A stretch of 64,000 nt of DNA from IMG/VR virus record IMGVR_UViG_3300033156_000424, positions 1-64,000 of that record, one strand, 5' to 3'. The stretch is from a virus. The notes under the pieces were generated by a model. That model saw only the letters and a program-made list of their open reading frames with translations, searched no databases and was not told the origin of the DNA. Positions 22,683 through 32,047 of the stretch are shown here, in pieces (within the stretch, counting starts at the first letter, position 1; each line of letters opens with the position of its first letter). The translations under genes and the position numbers were made by a program.

Positions 22683-25600
22683 ATGTCCTACTATGATAAA
22701 ATCCAAGAGAAAATTTATGATTTTATGCTTGGAGCTCAAAAATATGCAAATGCAAGAAGGTCACCATCTGGTTCGAGAGTATGGGATTGGATTGACTCTG
22801 AAGATTTTATGTCATTAAGATATTATAGACCGTTCTTTAGGACAGTTGAGGGAATAAATCATACAATGTTTGTTATTGATATAGATACAAAGATACCAGA
22901 AAAAATATCATCTCGTCTTGATGATGAAGAAGAGAGAGAAATAAAATTAAGAGCATTGTTAGGATATATGAATGTGTGGTTTAAAAACAATAAAGACTAC
23001 AAATTTACATCATATATTTCTGGGACTGGTCTTTATCTTGTTCAGAAAATTAATGAGGTAATCGATAAAAGAAATTTAGAGGAAATAGTATGGTCTCCTC
23101 CAATTGATAGTTTTGATAAATATGACAATGAAGAAGAGGATAGAGGTTTATTTAAAGCATGTATTAAAAAGCTGAAGAACGAAAAACATGTATGTACAAG
23201 TAAATGTAATGGATGGCATAAAAGTGGATTACATGAGGTATCAAGATATGTAAATTATATGGGAATAGAAGTTAAATTAATTGTTGATTTACATATGTAT
23301 AATCATAAGGGATACAGATTGTTTCGAGCACCATATTCTCCATATGTAAAATTAAGCAAACCGTATAGATGTATTCCACTTGTTTTTAATGAAGATAATA
23401 TAGATATAAAAAGAGTGTTACGGTTAAGTGAAAGAGGAACAACAGATGTTCAAAATATTGTTGTTTACCCTTTTCAGTTTTATGATAGGGTTGAATTAAA
23501 AACAACATTTGAAACAAAGGTGAGATATGATAGGAAAAAACATAAAAAACTCACTCAAGTTGATTATAATGAATATAAGATGCTTAGAATCCCAGAACCA
23601 GAAGATACATTAACAAAAAATGATAATAAAATACTAACTAAAATGAAGGCTCTTTTTTCTGATGACCCCACAATTTGTCCTCCATGTATTTATAAACATT
23701 ACATTGGGGAGACCGATAAATTTTGGTCGAAGATGGTTATTGTAAGATATCTTGCTAACAAAGGATTTAGTTTGAGAGAAGTTGCGTTGTTTATTAGATT
23801 TGTTCTCAATGATGAGGAGGATAACAATAGTAGAAATAGACATAAACTCTTTACATACCTTCCTCTTGCATTTGGAAAAATAGATAAACCTCATAGACCT
23901 CCCAGCTGTGCAAAAATGACAGAACCAAATGGAATTTTTCAAGCTGTAACACTCGATGAATGTGAAACATGTGGAAGAAGATATCCATTACAAGATATAT
24001 CTTTTGATATGGAAAGAATTGAAAGAAAAAATATTTTTAAGAAAGTAAAAGAAATAAAAAATAAACCAACATTGTTAAATGATAATGTTTTTACAAAAAA
24101 AGATATACATATTATAAATAAGATAGTAGAAGATGAGAAGAAAGGGTTTGAGAGGATAAGAGAAATATTAACAGAAGTTCTCAACAATAAAAAACATTCA
24201 GAGCTTATAAAAACAACACGATGTGGGGTGACTACCACACTTATTCATCTTACGAAAGAACAAAAAAAGAGAATGCTTGTTGTTGCACCAACAAATGCGA
24301 TAGCGTATAAGACGTTTCCAGAGGCATTAGAATTTGGAAAGAGGTTGTATGGGTTAGATATCAATGGGGCTATTATGTCAAGCAATGTTAAGTCATGTTT
24401 AAAACTTTCTATTGATATGAATAAGCTGTTTAAAAAGAAGAAAGACAACCCAGAATGGGGAGAAGCTGGTGTAAGATTTAATGATATGACTTTTCATTTC
24501 AAACCTCCATGTGTTACAGAAAACAAGGGAAAACCAGTATTTTGTAAATTTTATGAAGATTTATTTGATTTTCCTCATAGTGTTGATGATATTCCATATC
24601 CAGTTGGAATGTCTGAAATAACTCAACTTGGGGAAACATATGAAGAATGTGAAGGACTATGTGCTTATAATACTATTATGAACAACCTTATAAATTATGA
24701 TGTTCTTTTTATAACATATGATAAATTAAATGCAATTCTTTCTGAAAGAAGTGATGAAACAAAAGATTTACTTAACTTTATACTTAATGAAATAGATGTC
24801 CTTTTTTTTGATGAAATAAGTTTTCTTGCACAAAAACCAAAACTTGTGATACCTTTGATTAATGAAAATATTGAAGGTGTTACAGAGGAATTTTTGGATA
24901 AGGTGAAAGAAGAAGCTACAACTATGGGGAAGATATATAAATATGAATATATAGAAAAACTACTTGATATTGTTGGGGTGTTTATTGGTCATCTTGAAAC
25001 TGTTGTTTCTGATTTATATTTTAATGATAGTTTTAAGAAATCATTTTCTTATAAGATAAAGAATCCTCTTGATGAAAATGAGAGAGATTTTGTTATAAAT
25101 TATTTTGGTATTTTTCACACATTATTAGAAAAATTTACGAAAGAGGAAAACATTTATCTTGAAAACCTTGAGAAGTTTGTTATCCTTATGCAAGAAAAAA
25201 TATTTTATTTGAGCAATCATCAGACTCTTGATTATAATTTTGTCTGCACTCTTACATGTTCTCCTATTCTTACGTCTATTAGAAACTTTTCAAGACAGTT
25301 CGCAGAACTTTTTAATAAACAAGTATTAGTAACAGATGCTACGATGCCATATATAAAGATGAGTGATTTGCTTGGGCTTGATTTTAAGAGAGTTATTGTT
25401 GGAGACCCAAGAGGAACTAATAATTATCAACTCATTGTAGCTGATACAAAACGGTTACCAGTTGTGACTCTTGTAAATAGTAATAATAAAATGTTTGGTA
25501 ATAAAAATTATATGGAGTTATATGAGTTTATTAATAATGTGTGTGAGACACATAATGAAAAAGATGTTATGGTTGTACTTCCAAATTCTGGAATTATATT

Positions 25601-26300
25601 TCAAAAAATAAAAAGTGCAAAGAAAAAGGGAATGATACCAAAGAAGGTTCAATTAACATATTATAGAAGCGATAAGACAATAGGAGTAGCAACGAAAAGA
25701 AGAGTCATGATAGCTGTATGTACCCCATACCCACCGAAATATTCATATATATGGTTAGCTAACTATTACAAAGATATAGGTTTATATAAAAATCAATCAA
25801 TAGAGGAGTTATCAGAGAAGCTTGAAAACATGAATGCATTCCAGACGTTCTATCAAACTATAGGAAGGGTTAAAGACCCATCAAATAGAGTTAATTCGAT
25901 AGTTTATTTATATGGAATAAGAGAAATAGATGTGAATAAGCTTCTTGAAGCAGATAAAGATATTCCAAAACCAAAAATTGTAACCATGCCAAGAGAAGGA
26001 AATAAGAAAAAAACAATAAATCTTGTCGGTACCATGTGGAAAGGAGATAGAAAAACAGTCTCAGAATCTACATTAAAAATGATTAATTATTTAGATAAGA
26101 GGCGTGGGAAAAAGATATATTTAAGCAAAATATTTAATGATTTAAAATTAAACAAAAAACAAGTATATGATATATTAAACACAGATAGAATGGTGCTTAA
26201 TAGAAGTGGTATCATGTTATCAAAAACAAATAGGGGAACATATATTATAGAGATGGAAAATGAATTGAACATAAGTAAAATAAATAATACATATATGTAA
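22683..26300 (+). CDS. Primase-helicase fusion (PriS + PriL-CTD + SF2 helicase)
   Basis: 1205 residues from ATG 22683. The N-terminal archaeo-eukaryotic primase domain has FVIDID near 66 (motif I), SGTGLYLV near 113 (motif II, Tyr where His is usual) and LIVDLH near 202 (motif III), followed by RLFRAPYSPY. Residues about 330-430 have CPPC, a helical region, PPSCAKM and DECETC, matching the iron-sulfur PriL C-terminal domain. Residues about 500-1100 form an SF2 helicase: motif Ia VVAPTN, DEIS near 709, and QTIGR near 1056. The Walker A equivalent reads TTRCGVTTT and lacks the usual lysine. A winged-helix-like region ends the protein (about 1130-1195). Likely primes and unwinds viral DNA for the adjacent polymerase. 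Confidence 0.85.
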   Translation: MSYYDKIQEKIYDFMLGAQKYANARRSPSGSRVWDWIDSEDFMSLRYYRPFFRTVEGINHTMFVIDIDTKIPEKISSRLDDEEEREIKLRALLGYMNVWFKNNKDYKFTSYISGTGLYLVQKINEVIDKRNLEEIVWSPPIDSFDKYDNEEEDRGLFKACIKKLKNEKHVCTSKCNGWHKSGLHEVSRYVNYMGIEVKLIVDLHMYNHKGYRLFRAPYSPYVKLSKPYRCIPLVFNEDNIDIKRVLRLSERGTTDVQNIVVYPFQFYDRVELKTTFETKVRYDRKKHKKLTQVDYNEYKMLRIPEPEDTLTKNDNKILTKMKALFSDDPTICPPCIYKHYIGETDKFWSKMVIVRYLANKGFSLREVALFIRFVLNDEEDNNSRNRHKLFTYLPLAFGKIDKPHRPPSCAKMTEPNGIFQAVTLDECETCGRRYPLQDISFDMERIERKNIFKKVKEIKNKPTLLNDNVFTKKDIHIINKIVEDEKKGFERIREILTEVLNNKKHSELIKTTRCGVTTTLIHLTKEQKKRMLVVAPTNAIAYKTFPEALEFGKRLYGLDINGAIMSSNVKSCLKLSIDMNKLFKKKKDNPEWGEAGVRFNDMTFHFKPPCVTENKGKPVFCKFYEDLFDFPHSVDDIPYPVGMSEITQLGETYEECEGLCAYNTIMNNLINYDVLFITYDKLNAILSERSDETKDLLNFILNEIDVLFFDEISFLAQKPKLVIPLINENIEGVTEEFLDKVKEEATTMGKIYKYEYIEKLLDIVGVFIGHLETVVSDLYFNDSFKKSFSYKIKNPLDENERDFVINYFGIFHTLLEKFTKEENIYLENLEKFVILMQEKIFYLSNHQTLDYNFVCTLTCSPILTSIRNFSRQFAELFNKQVLVTDATMPYIKMSDLLGLDFKRVIVGDPRGTNNYQLIVADTKRLPVVTLVNSNNKMFGNKNYMELYEFINNVCETHNEKDVMVVLPNSGIIFQKIKSAKKKGMIPKKVQLTYYRSDKTIGVATKRRVMIAVCTPYPPKYSYIWLANYYKDIGLYKNQSIEELSEKLENMNAFQTFYQTIGRVKDPSNRVNSIVYLYGIREIDVNKLLEADKDIPKPKIVTMPREGNKKKTINLVGTMWKGDRKTVSESTLKMINYLDKRRGKKIYLSKIFNDLKLNKKQVYDILNTDRMVLNRSGIMLSKTNRGTYIIEMENELNISKINNTYM

Positions 26301-26315
26301 TGGAGATGAAAAAAT

Positions 26316-28877
26316 ATGTGGTTAATGAGTACAAAATATAACAAAAGTGAAAAATATGGACAGATACTTGTCTTCTTAAAGGATGATGGGGGTATAGAAG
26401 AAATATATTTAAAAAAAGTGCTACCTTATTTTTATACTGAATTGAATGAAGATGAAATAAAGACAGAACATTTCTTAAGAGAAGAATATTGGGATTTTAA
26501 AAATGACTGTTGGGATAAAAAGAAAGTTCATTCATTTAAAGAGATATATAAAATAAATCCAATAACAAGAGAGAGAACGAAATTAACAAAAGTTTCTGTT
26601 ACGTCTCCATTTTATGTGACTAATAGAAAAGGGACTGGAATGTCTCAATATTTGCCTAAGAAGTTTGTTTATAATAATAGAGTTAAATATACTGATGTGT
26701 TTATTCAGAACACAGATTTAACAATGGCTATGCCATATGAATATAGAGATGGAAAAATAGTTCATGTTGTGAATAAAGAAGAAATAGAAAAACATGAGAT
26801 TTTTAACCTAAAACAGCTACAACGATTTGATAAGAGGGTGTTTGATTGGTTTGTCCCATTGTTTGTTACACCATTCCCAACACTTAAGAACCACATAGTT
26901 GCTGTTGATGTGGAGGTAGACCATAATATGAGGAGAATAATTGAACCATTCAAAGCAACATATCCTATAAGTTCAATAGCATTTAAAACGCATGAGGAGG
27001 AGATATGTTTTGTTCTTGATGATGATGTAAGAAATGTTGAGAAAAAAGAAGAAAAAGAATATGGAGTGAAAGATAAAACTATTGTATGTAAGAATGAGAG
27101 ACAGTTATTACAGAAAGCAATATCATATATGTGCTCATGTCCGCAAAAGATAGTGGTAGGATTTAATATAGATAGGTTTGATTTACCATATATTTATAAT
27201 AGAGCAAAATTGTATGGGTTGAATGATAAAAGATTTTGGGCATATATACGAGAAACCGATGGGTCGATAGTTAAGGGAGTTAAAGATAAATTTCTTGTTG
27301 ATTTATATCCATTTTTTAAGAATCCTTCTGTAAAAACATACGCTTTTAAGAACAAATATGATAGAAATAGCTTGGACTCTATAGCACAAGGATTGTTGAA
27401 AAAAGAAAAATATAAATTTGAGGGAAATATTAATACTCTATCAAAATATGAACTTGCATATTACAATTTAAAGGATGTGGAGCTAACATATAATTTATGT
27501 GTATTTGATGATGAGGTCATTATGAAACTTGCTATGATGTTTCAAAGAATGAGTGGATTAACATTTGAATCTGTGTTTAGAAGGAGAGTATCTGCTTTAA
27601 TTATGAATATGTTAAATCAGTATATGACTATGAAAGACATGTTCTTTCCAAATAGGGTCATGCTTGATTCTGTTGGAGAAGCCAAAACAAAATCTATTAT
27701 AGAAGGAAAGGGATATCAAGGTGCAAAAGTCATAGAACCAGTAAAAGGATTACATTTTAATGTCACTGTTCTTGACTTTGCTTCACTCTATCCAAGTATC
27801 ATGGATACAAAAAACATATGTTTTAGTACTGTTAATTGTAATCATGAATCATGTAAAAATAATATCATTGAAGGGGCTGGACATCATATATGTACCTTGA
27901 GGAGAGGAATAATATCTGAACTTGTAGGGGCTGTAAAGGATATACGTGTTCATTACTTTAAAGATAGAAAGAAAGACAATCCATTGTTTAGTGTTGTTGA
28001 ACAAGCATTAAAAGTATTTATAAATGCATCCTACGGTATCACTGGTGATGACCGCCTTCCGTATTTTGCTTCTCCAGTGGCAGAAAGTATAACAACTGAA
28101 GCTAGAAACGCATTAGAAACACTGATAGAGAAAACAGAAGAACTTGGAGTTGAGGTTGTAGCTGGAGATACAGATAGTATATTTATAAAGACCATAGATA
28201 AAAAAATAATTGATAAATTTATTATTTTTTGCAAAGAAAAGTTAAATCTTCAGCTTGGTATTGATTATCAAATGAGATTTATTAATACGTATAAAAAAAA
28301 GAATTATTTTGGTTATACTTTTGATAATAATAAAATAATAAAAGGATTGAGTGGTAAGAAGAAAAACACACCATTATATATTAAAAAATGTTTTGATGAG
28401 ACAATAGATATTCTTAAAGAGATTACTGAAAAGAATAAAAAAGAAGCTATAGAAAAAGTTTTAAATACTGTAAAGAAATATTACATGGGACTAAAAAAAG
28501 GAACAATGATAACAGATATTAATGATTTTACTATAAGTACTGTTATTCACAAGAACATTGATATATATGAAACAGAACCAATTCATGTTAATGTTGCTAA
28601 ACAATTATATAAATATATTATAAATAAAACAAAAAACGAGGGGATAAATATTAGAACAGTTGTACCAGAAGGGTCTGTTATTGTGTATGTAAGAACCATC
28701 CCTATTGGAAAGAGGAAGGCTAAACCAGTTGAGACGGTCACATTTAGTGATATAGATGTAGAGGAATATGAAAAGAGATTAATAAACGTCATGAAACAGA
28801 TATATGAACCGTTGGGTATAACTGATGATGAAATAATAGGGATAAATCAAATGACTTTAATGGAGTTTTTAAAATGA
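26316..28877 (+). CDS. polB: DNA polymerase, family B
   Basis: 853 residues. The proofreading exonuclease has DVEVD near 197 (Exo I), VGFNIDRFDLPY near 280 (Exo II) and YYNLKDVELT near 387 (Exo III). The polymerase has DFASLYPSI near 487 (motif A), KVFINASYG near 566 (motif B, Ala where Ser is usual) and AGDTDSIF near 615 (motif C, Ala instead of Tyr). All catalytic Asp residues are present, so both activities are expected. It lies 15 nt after the primase-helicase with GGAGATGA as ribosome binding site. Replicates the viral genome. Confidence 0.95.
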   Translation: MWLMSTKYNKSEKYGQILVFLKDDGGIEEIYLKKVLPYFYTELNEDEIKTEHFLREEYWDFKNDCWDKKKVHSFKEIYKINPITRERTKLTKVSVTSPFYVTNRKGTGMSQYLPKKFVYNNRVKYTDVFIQNTDLTMAMPYEYRDGKIVHVVNKEEIEKHEIFNLKQLQRFDKRVFDWFVPLFVTPFPTLKNHIVAVDVEVDHNMRRIIEPFKATYPISSIAFKTHEEEICFVLDDDVRNVEKKEEKEYGVKDKTIVCKNERQLLQKAISYMCSCPQKIVVGFNIDRFDLPYIYNRAKLYGLNDKRFWAYIRETDGSIVKGVKDKFLVDLYPFFKNPSVKTYAFKNKYDRNSLDSIAQGLLKKEKYKFEGNINTLSKYELAYYNLKDVELTYNLCVFDDEVIMKLAMMFQRMSGLTFESVFRRRVSALIMNMLNQYMTMKDMFFPNRVMLDSVGEAKTKSIIEGKGYQGAKVIEPVKGLHFNVTVLDFASLYPSIMDTKNICFSTVNCNHESCKNNIIEGAGHHICTLRRGIISELVGAVKDIRVHYFKDRKKDNPLFSVVEQALKVFINASYGITGDDRLPYFASPVAESITTEARNALETLIEKTEELGVEVVAGDTDSIFIKTIDKKIIDKFIIFCKEKLNLQLGIDYQMRFINTYKKKNYFGYTFDNNKIIKGLSGKKKNTPLYIKKCFDETIDILKEITEKNKKEAIEKVLNTVKKYYMGLKKGTMITDINDFTISTVIHKNIDIYETEPIHVNVAKQLYKYIINKTKNEGINIRTVVPEGSVIVYVRTIPIGKRKAKPVETVTFSDIDVEEYEKRLINVMKQIYEPLGITDDEIIGINQMTLMEFLK

Positions 28878-29050
28878 GTGAAAATCTAGCTAACTTAATA
28901 CGTGACATGTATGATGATTTATATTTTTTAATGGATTATGTTCCTAAATACATCATAGAGTTTGGAACAAAAACTATTGGAAAAATGTCAAGAGAAGAGA
29001 TGGAGAGAAACCTTATAACAATTTTACAAGAGATGAAAAAACATGATTAA
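28874..29050 (+). CDS. 58-aa helical protein
   Basis: ATGA overlap with the polymerase stop and an 8-nt overlap with the helicase start. Helical, acidic N-terminus. Possibly a polymerase or helicase accessory peptide; no family recognised. Confidence 0.6.
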   Translation: MSENLANLIRDMYDDLYFLMDYVPKYIIEFGTKTIGKMSREEMERNLITILQEMKKHD

Positions 29051-30542
29051 ATTATTTGTAAGAAATGTATATACATATTATGAGGGAATAAATATACAAA
29101 CACTGTCAGAAATAGAAAAGATAATGCAATATAGAGACCCAGATTGGATACATAAATATAGATATAATGTTCAAAGGATGAAAGAGAAAGTTAGAAACTA
29201 TTATGACTTGAGAAGATTAGAAACATATATGGCAAGTAGTGGATATATTTCTCTTCTCGATAGAAAAACAAAACGATTTCCAACTGGGTTTTTAGAACAA
29301 GTCATCATGAAATTGAAGATACTTAAGCTTCAATATATGATAATAGATGAAAAGAAGAAGCCAGAAGAAAAGATAAATTTAACAGCATATAAACTTAAAT
29401 TATATCCTAATCAAAGAAAAGTATTTGAGAAAATGAAAGGAAAAGATTTTAGGTGTATATTAGATGCATCAACCGCATTTGGAAAAACAATTATTGGATT
29501 AAATATAATAGATTATCTTAAAACTCCAACACTTGTTATTGTCCCTACTGTTGTTATTAGAGACCAATGGGAACAGCATTTTAAAAACATTTTTCTTAAT
29601 TGTTCTGTTAAAAAATATGGTAGCGGAAGGATGATTGTTGATGAAGATGGAAAAGATGCTGTTCTCATATCAACGTCACAGCTTTTAATGAGTGTATTTA
29701 ATAATACAGCTAAAACAGATAGTATAAGAAAAAGAAATAAAATGTTACAAGAGTTCATCTATAGAAAGGTTGGGTTATTAATATATGATGAGGTTCATCT
29801 TGCTGGGAGTGAGACTGGTGTATTTATTCTTAATAATGTTCAGTGTTATTATAGAATTGGATTGACTGGTAGTTTTAATAGTAGAGAAGATAATAGAGAT
29901 TTAGAGTATATTTCTCTCATTGGAGAAAGGGCAACATATGTTTCTCCAAGCGATTTGATAGAAATAGAAAGGGCGGTTAAACTATCTATAAAATTTTATT
30001 CGGTTGACCCAATAGGGTTTGGAAGATATTCTAATTATGATACTGTTATCAATGTAGCTATTATTAATAATCATCTTCGTAATGAATCTATACTTGATTT
30101 AGCATATGAAATGATAGAGGAAGATAGACAAGTTCTTATTCTTGTTGATAGGATAAAACATGCAGAGATTCTTGCAAATATTGGTGATTTTGAATATACA
30201 ACAAGTAAAGACAAGGAAAGAAAAGAAAAGTTTGATAGATTTAGAAGTGGGGAGTTATCTGTATTAATTTGTACAACCAAACTTGCTGGTATAGGATTTG
30301 ATATGCCTCCTTTGAGTGCATTAATACTTGCTGGTGGCGGTAAATCAACAAACAAATTTGTTCAATCATTAGGGAGGGTACTAAGGATAAGTGAAGGAAA
30401 AACTGATGCGAAAGTTATAGACTTCGCAGATAACTGTAAATATTTAAGAGACCATGCAATTAAAAGGCTAAAAATATATAGAAATGAGAGACAGTATAAA
30501 ATAGATGTGAAGGGAACATATTTGGAGAAACATATGAGGTGA
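29043..30542 (+). CDS. SF2 DNA helicase (UvsW/XPB-like)
   Basis: 499 residues. Walker A STAFGKT near 143-149, motif Ia VIVPTVVIRDQW, DEVH near 249 (motif II), GLTGSF near 273 (motif III), and QSLGRVLR near 441 (motif VI). The N-terminal 120 residues are a separate domain. The size and DEVH box resemble phage UvsW and archaeal XPB-type helicases that remodel branched DNA or recombination intermediates. Acts with the polymerase module. Confidence 0.88.
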   Translation: MIKLFVRNVYTYYEGINIQTLSEIEKIMQYRDPDWIHKYRYNVQRMKEKVRNYYDLRRLETYMASSGYISLLDRKTKRFPTGFLEQVIMKLKILKLQYMIIDEKKKPEEKINLTAYKLKLYPNQRKVFEKMKGKDFRCILDASTAFGKTIIGLNIIDYLKTPTLVIVPTVVIRDQWEQHFKNIFLNCSVKKYGSGRMIVDEDGKDAVLISTSQLLMSVFNNTAKTDSIRKRNKMLQEFIYRKVGLLIYDEVHLAGSETGVFILNNVQCYYRIGLTGSFNSREDNRDLEYISLIGERATYVSPSDLIEIERAVKLSIKFYSVDPIGFGRYSNYDTVINVAIINNHLRNESILDLAYEMIEEDRQVLILVDRIKHAEILANIGDFEYTTSKDKERKEKFDRFRSGELSVLICTTKLAGIGFDMPPLSALILAGGGKSTNKFVQSLGRVLRISEGKTDAKVIDFADNCKYLRDHAIKRLKIYRNERQYKIDVKGTYLEKHMR

Positions 30543-30547
30543 TTAAA

Positions 30548-30721
30548 ATGAATGTTGAATTAAAAGTTTTAGTAATAATAGGAATAGTAATATTAACAAT
30601 ACAAATAATTGACCAAATAATTTTTCCTATTATTCGTTATTTATATGATAATATTAGTTATTTATACAAAATTATTTATTATTTGTATAATAAAAAATGG
30701 AGAAATAAAAAATGTACTTGA
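30548..30721 (+). CDS. 57-aa membrane peptide
   Basis: ATG after GGTGATTAAA. A hydrophobic Ile-rich helix at about 7-27, then a Tyr-rich amphipathic and basic tail. Overlaps the next gene. Function unknown. Confidence 0.5.
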   Translation: MNVELKVLVIIGIVILTIQIIDQIIFPIIRYLYDNISYLYKIIYYLYNKKWRNKKCT

Positions 30722-30960
30722 AAAGAGATAGAACTAAAAACGACTGGTGGAATTGGGTTACATATATATATTGTCATAGATGTGGTGATTTTGTAAAAGA
30801 TTGGCATTCATATGAGATAAAAATAGGTGATGATAGATATGTATATAAATATATTTGTAATAAATGTAATAATGTAGCTGAAGAGTTTTTTTATAGTAAG
30901 AAGGAACAAAGGTTACTTACAAATGATGAGATAATAAAAATTAAAATGGGCGAGAAATAA
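30712..30960 (+). CDS. 82-aa zinc-ribbon protein
   Basis: CHRCGD at about 19 and CNKC near 51 frame an aromatic beta region; a basic N-terminus and helical tail flank it. Typical two-knuckle zinc ribbon. Confidence 0.65.
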   Translation: MYLKRDRTKNDWWNWVTYIYCHRCGDFVKDWHSYEIKIGDDRYVYKYICNKCNNVAEEFFYSKKEQRLLTNDEIIKIKMGEK

Positions 30961-30961
30961 A

Positions 30962-31126
30962 ATGAAGTTAAGAAAGATTAGACATATAGATAAAAAATAT
31001 CTTACAGATTTTTCTGTAATGGGTGGAACTAAATCTATTGACCTCTATGTTGATTACATAGCACAAAAAGTAGATGAACTTATAGATGTTGTAAATACAC
31101 TTGTAGATAAAATACAAAGATTGTAG
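30962..31126 (+). CDS. 54-aa unknown protein
   Basis: ATG right after the preceding stop (TAAAATG). Basic N-terminus, then a helix with Val/Leu/Ile heptads. Its last codons are part of a 9-nt tandem repeat. No family recognised. Confidence 0.5.
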   Translation: MKLRKIRHIDKKYLTDFSVMGGTKSIDLYVDYIAQKVDELIDVVNTLVDKIQRL

Positions 31127-31162
31127 AGATTGTATAGATTATAGAGATTACAAAGATTAAAC
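31118..31162 (+). repeat. Five tandem 9-nt repeats
   Basis: Units at 31118, 31127, 31136, 31145 and 31154 all begin AGATT. They run from the last codons of one gene to 6 nt before the next promoter element, so they could be an operator array or a replication-slippage tract. Confidence 0.6.
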
Positions 31163-31167
31163 ACATA

Positions 31168-31181
31168 GAAAGGTTTATATA
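31168..31181 (+). promoter_or_regulatory. Promoter of the 31203 gene
   Basis: GAAAGGTTTATATA, about 26 nt before ATG 31203, predicting a leaderless or nearly leaderless mRNA. Confidence 0.65.
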
Positions 31182-31202
31182 GTTTGAAGAGGTTGATAAG
31201 TT

Positions 31203-31826
31203 ATGTGTTACAATAGAGAAGATTGTGATAATTTCACACCGTCACCGTTAAATAAGACAGTTTGTCTGATTCATTGCTCGAGAAATCCAGAAGTAGCTGA
31301 AGTTGCTTTTGCTCATGATTGGTATAATCCTACAAAAGGTGAGAGAGTTATGAAGGTTATAACATTACGAGAGGAAGGAACTTCTATAAAAGAAGCAAGA
31401 CTTACTGAAGAATTTGACGATGTGGATAAATTTATAAATATGATGAATGAAGAGAATAAAGTGAAAATAGTTAAAAGCAATATGGATTTGAGAGAGAGTG
31501 AAAGAAAAGCTATTGTTGAGGCTGAAGGCGAGTTATTACAGAAGCCAGAGAGACCAAAAGAAGAAGCTATGACGTTAGACCCAAAAGAGGTCATGGTAAA
31601 TATACAACAGAAGATGAAAGAGTATGAGGAAAAAGTTATTTCCGAGTCTGTTATAGAACATGATGAGGAAAAGATACGAGAAAAGATACAAAAGATACAA
31701 AAAGATTTGAACAGAGAAAAAAAAGATGTTGAGGAATGTCCATATTGTGGAAGAAGCTTTAAGAAATTGTATGCTCATTTACGATTTTGTAAAAAGAAAC
31801 CTATTGAAAAAGATGGTGAAGAATGA
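31203..31826 (+). CDS. Coiled-coil protein with C2H2 zinc finger
   Basis: 207 residues. The N-terminal 30 residues have four Cys, one His (CYNREDC...CLIHC). The middle is a long acidic/basic coiled coil (about 95-170). The C-terminus has CPYCGRSFKKLYAHLRFC, a C2H2/C2HC finger. Possibly a DNA-binding adaptor. Own promoter; first gene of an operon that includes the nuclease and phosphoesterase. Confidence 0.7.
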   Translation: MCYNREDCDNFTPSPLNKTVCLIHCSRNPEVAEVAFAHDWYNPTKGERVMKVITLREEGTSIKEARLTEEFDDVDKFINMMNEENKVKIVKSNMDLRESERKAIVEAEGELLQKPERPKEEAMTLDPKEVMVNIQQKMKEYEEKVISESVIEHDEEKIREKIQKIQKDLNREKKDVEECPYCGRSFKKLYAHLRFCKKKPIEKDGEE

Positions 31827-32029
31827 TGTGTTTGTTTAAGAGAAAGAAAAAAAATAAAAAGAAAGAGAAAAAATATATAAGAAATGATTTGAAACAAGAA
31901 TTAGATAGAGACTCAAAGGAAGAATTTCCAGTTTATTGTATGGCTCTCACAAAGAAAGGCACAAGGTGTAAGAATAAAGCTGTAAAGGGTTCTCCTTTTT
32001 GTTATATTCATAATGCTATGTATAAATAA
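31823..32029 (+). CDS. Small CxxxTKxGxxC...CxxH zinc protein
   Basis: 68 residues. A Lys-rich leader, then CMALTKKGTRCKNKAVKG and SPFCYIH, a compact Cys/His finger seen in many small phage proteins and phage nuclease or DNA-binding N-termini. Starts in an ATGA overlap. Confidence 0.65.
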   Translation: MMCLFKRKKKNKKKEKKYIRNDLKQELDRDSKEEFPVYCMALTKKGTRCKNKAVKGSPFCYIHNAMYK

Positions 32030-32047
32030 TAAGGGAAAAACGATATT

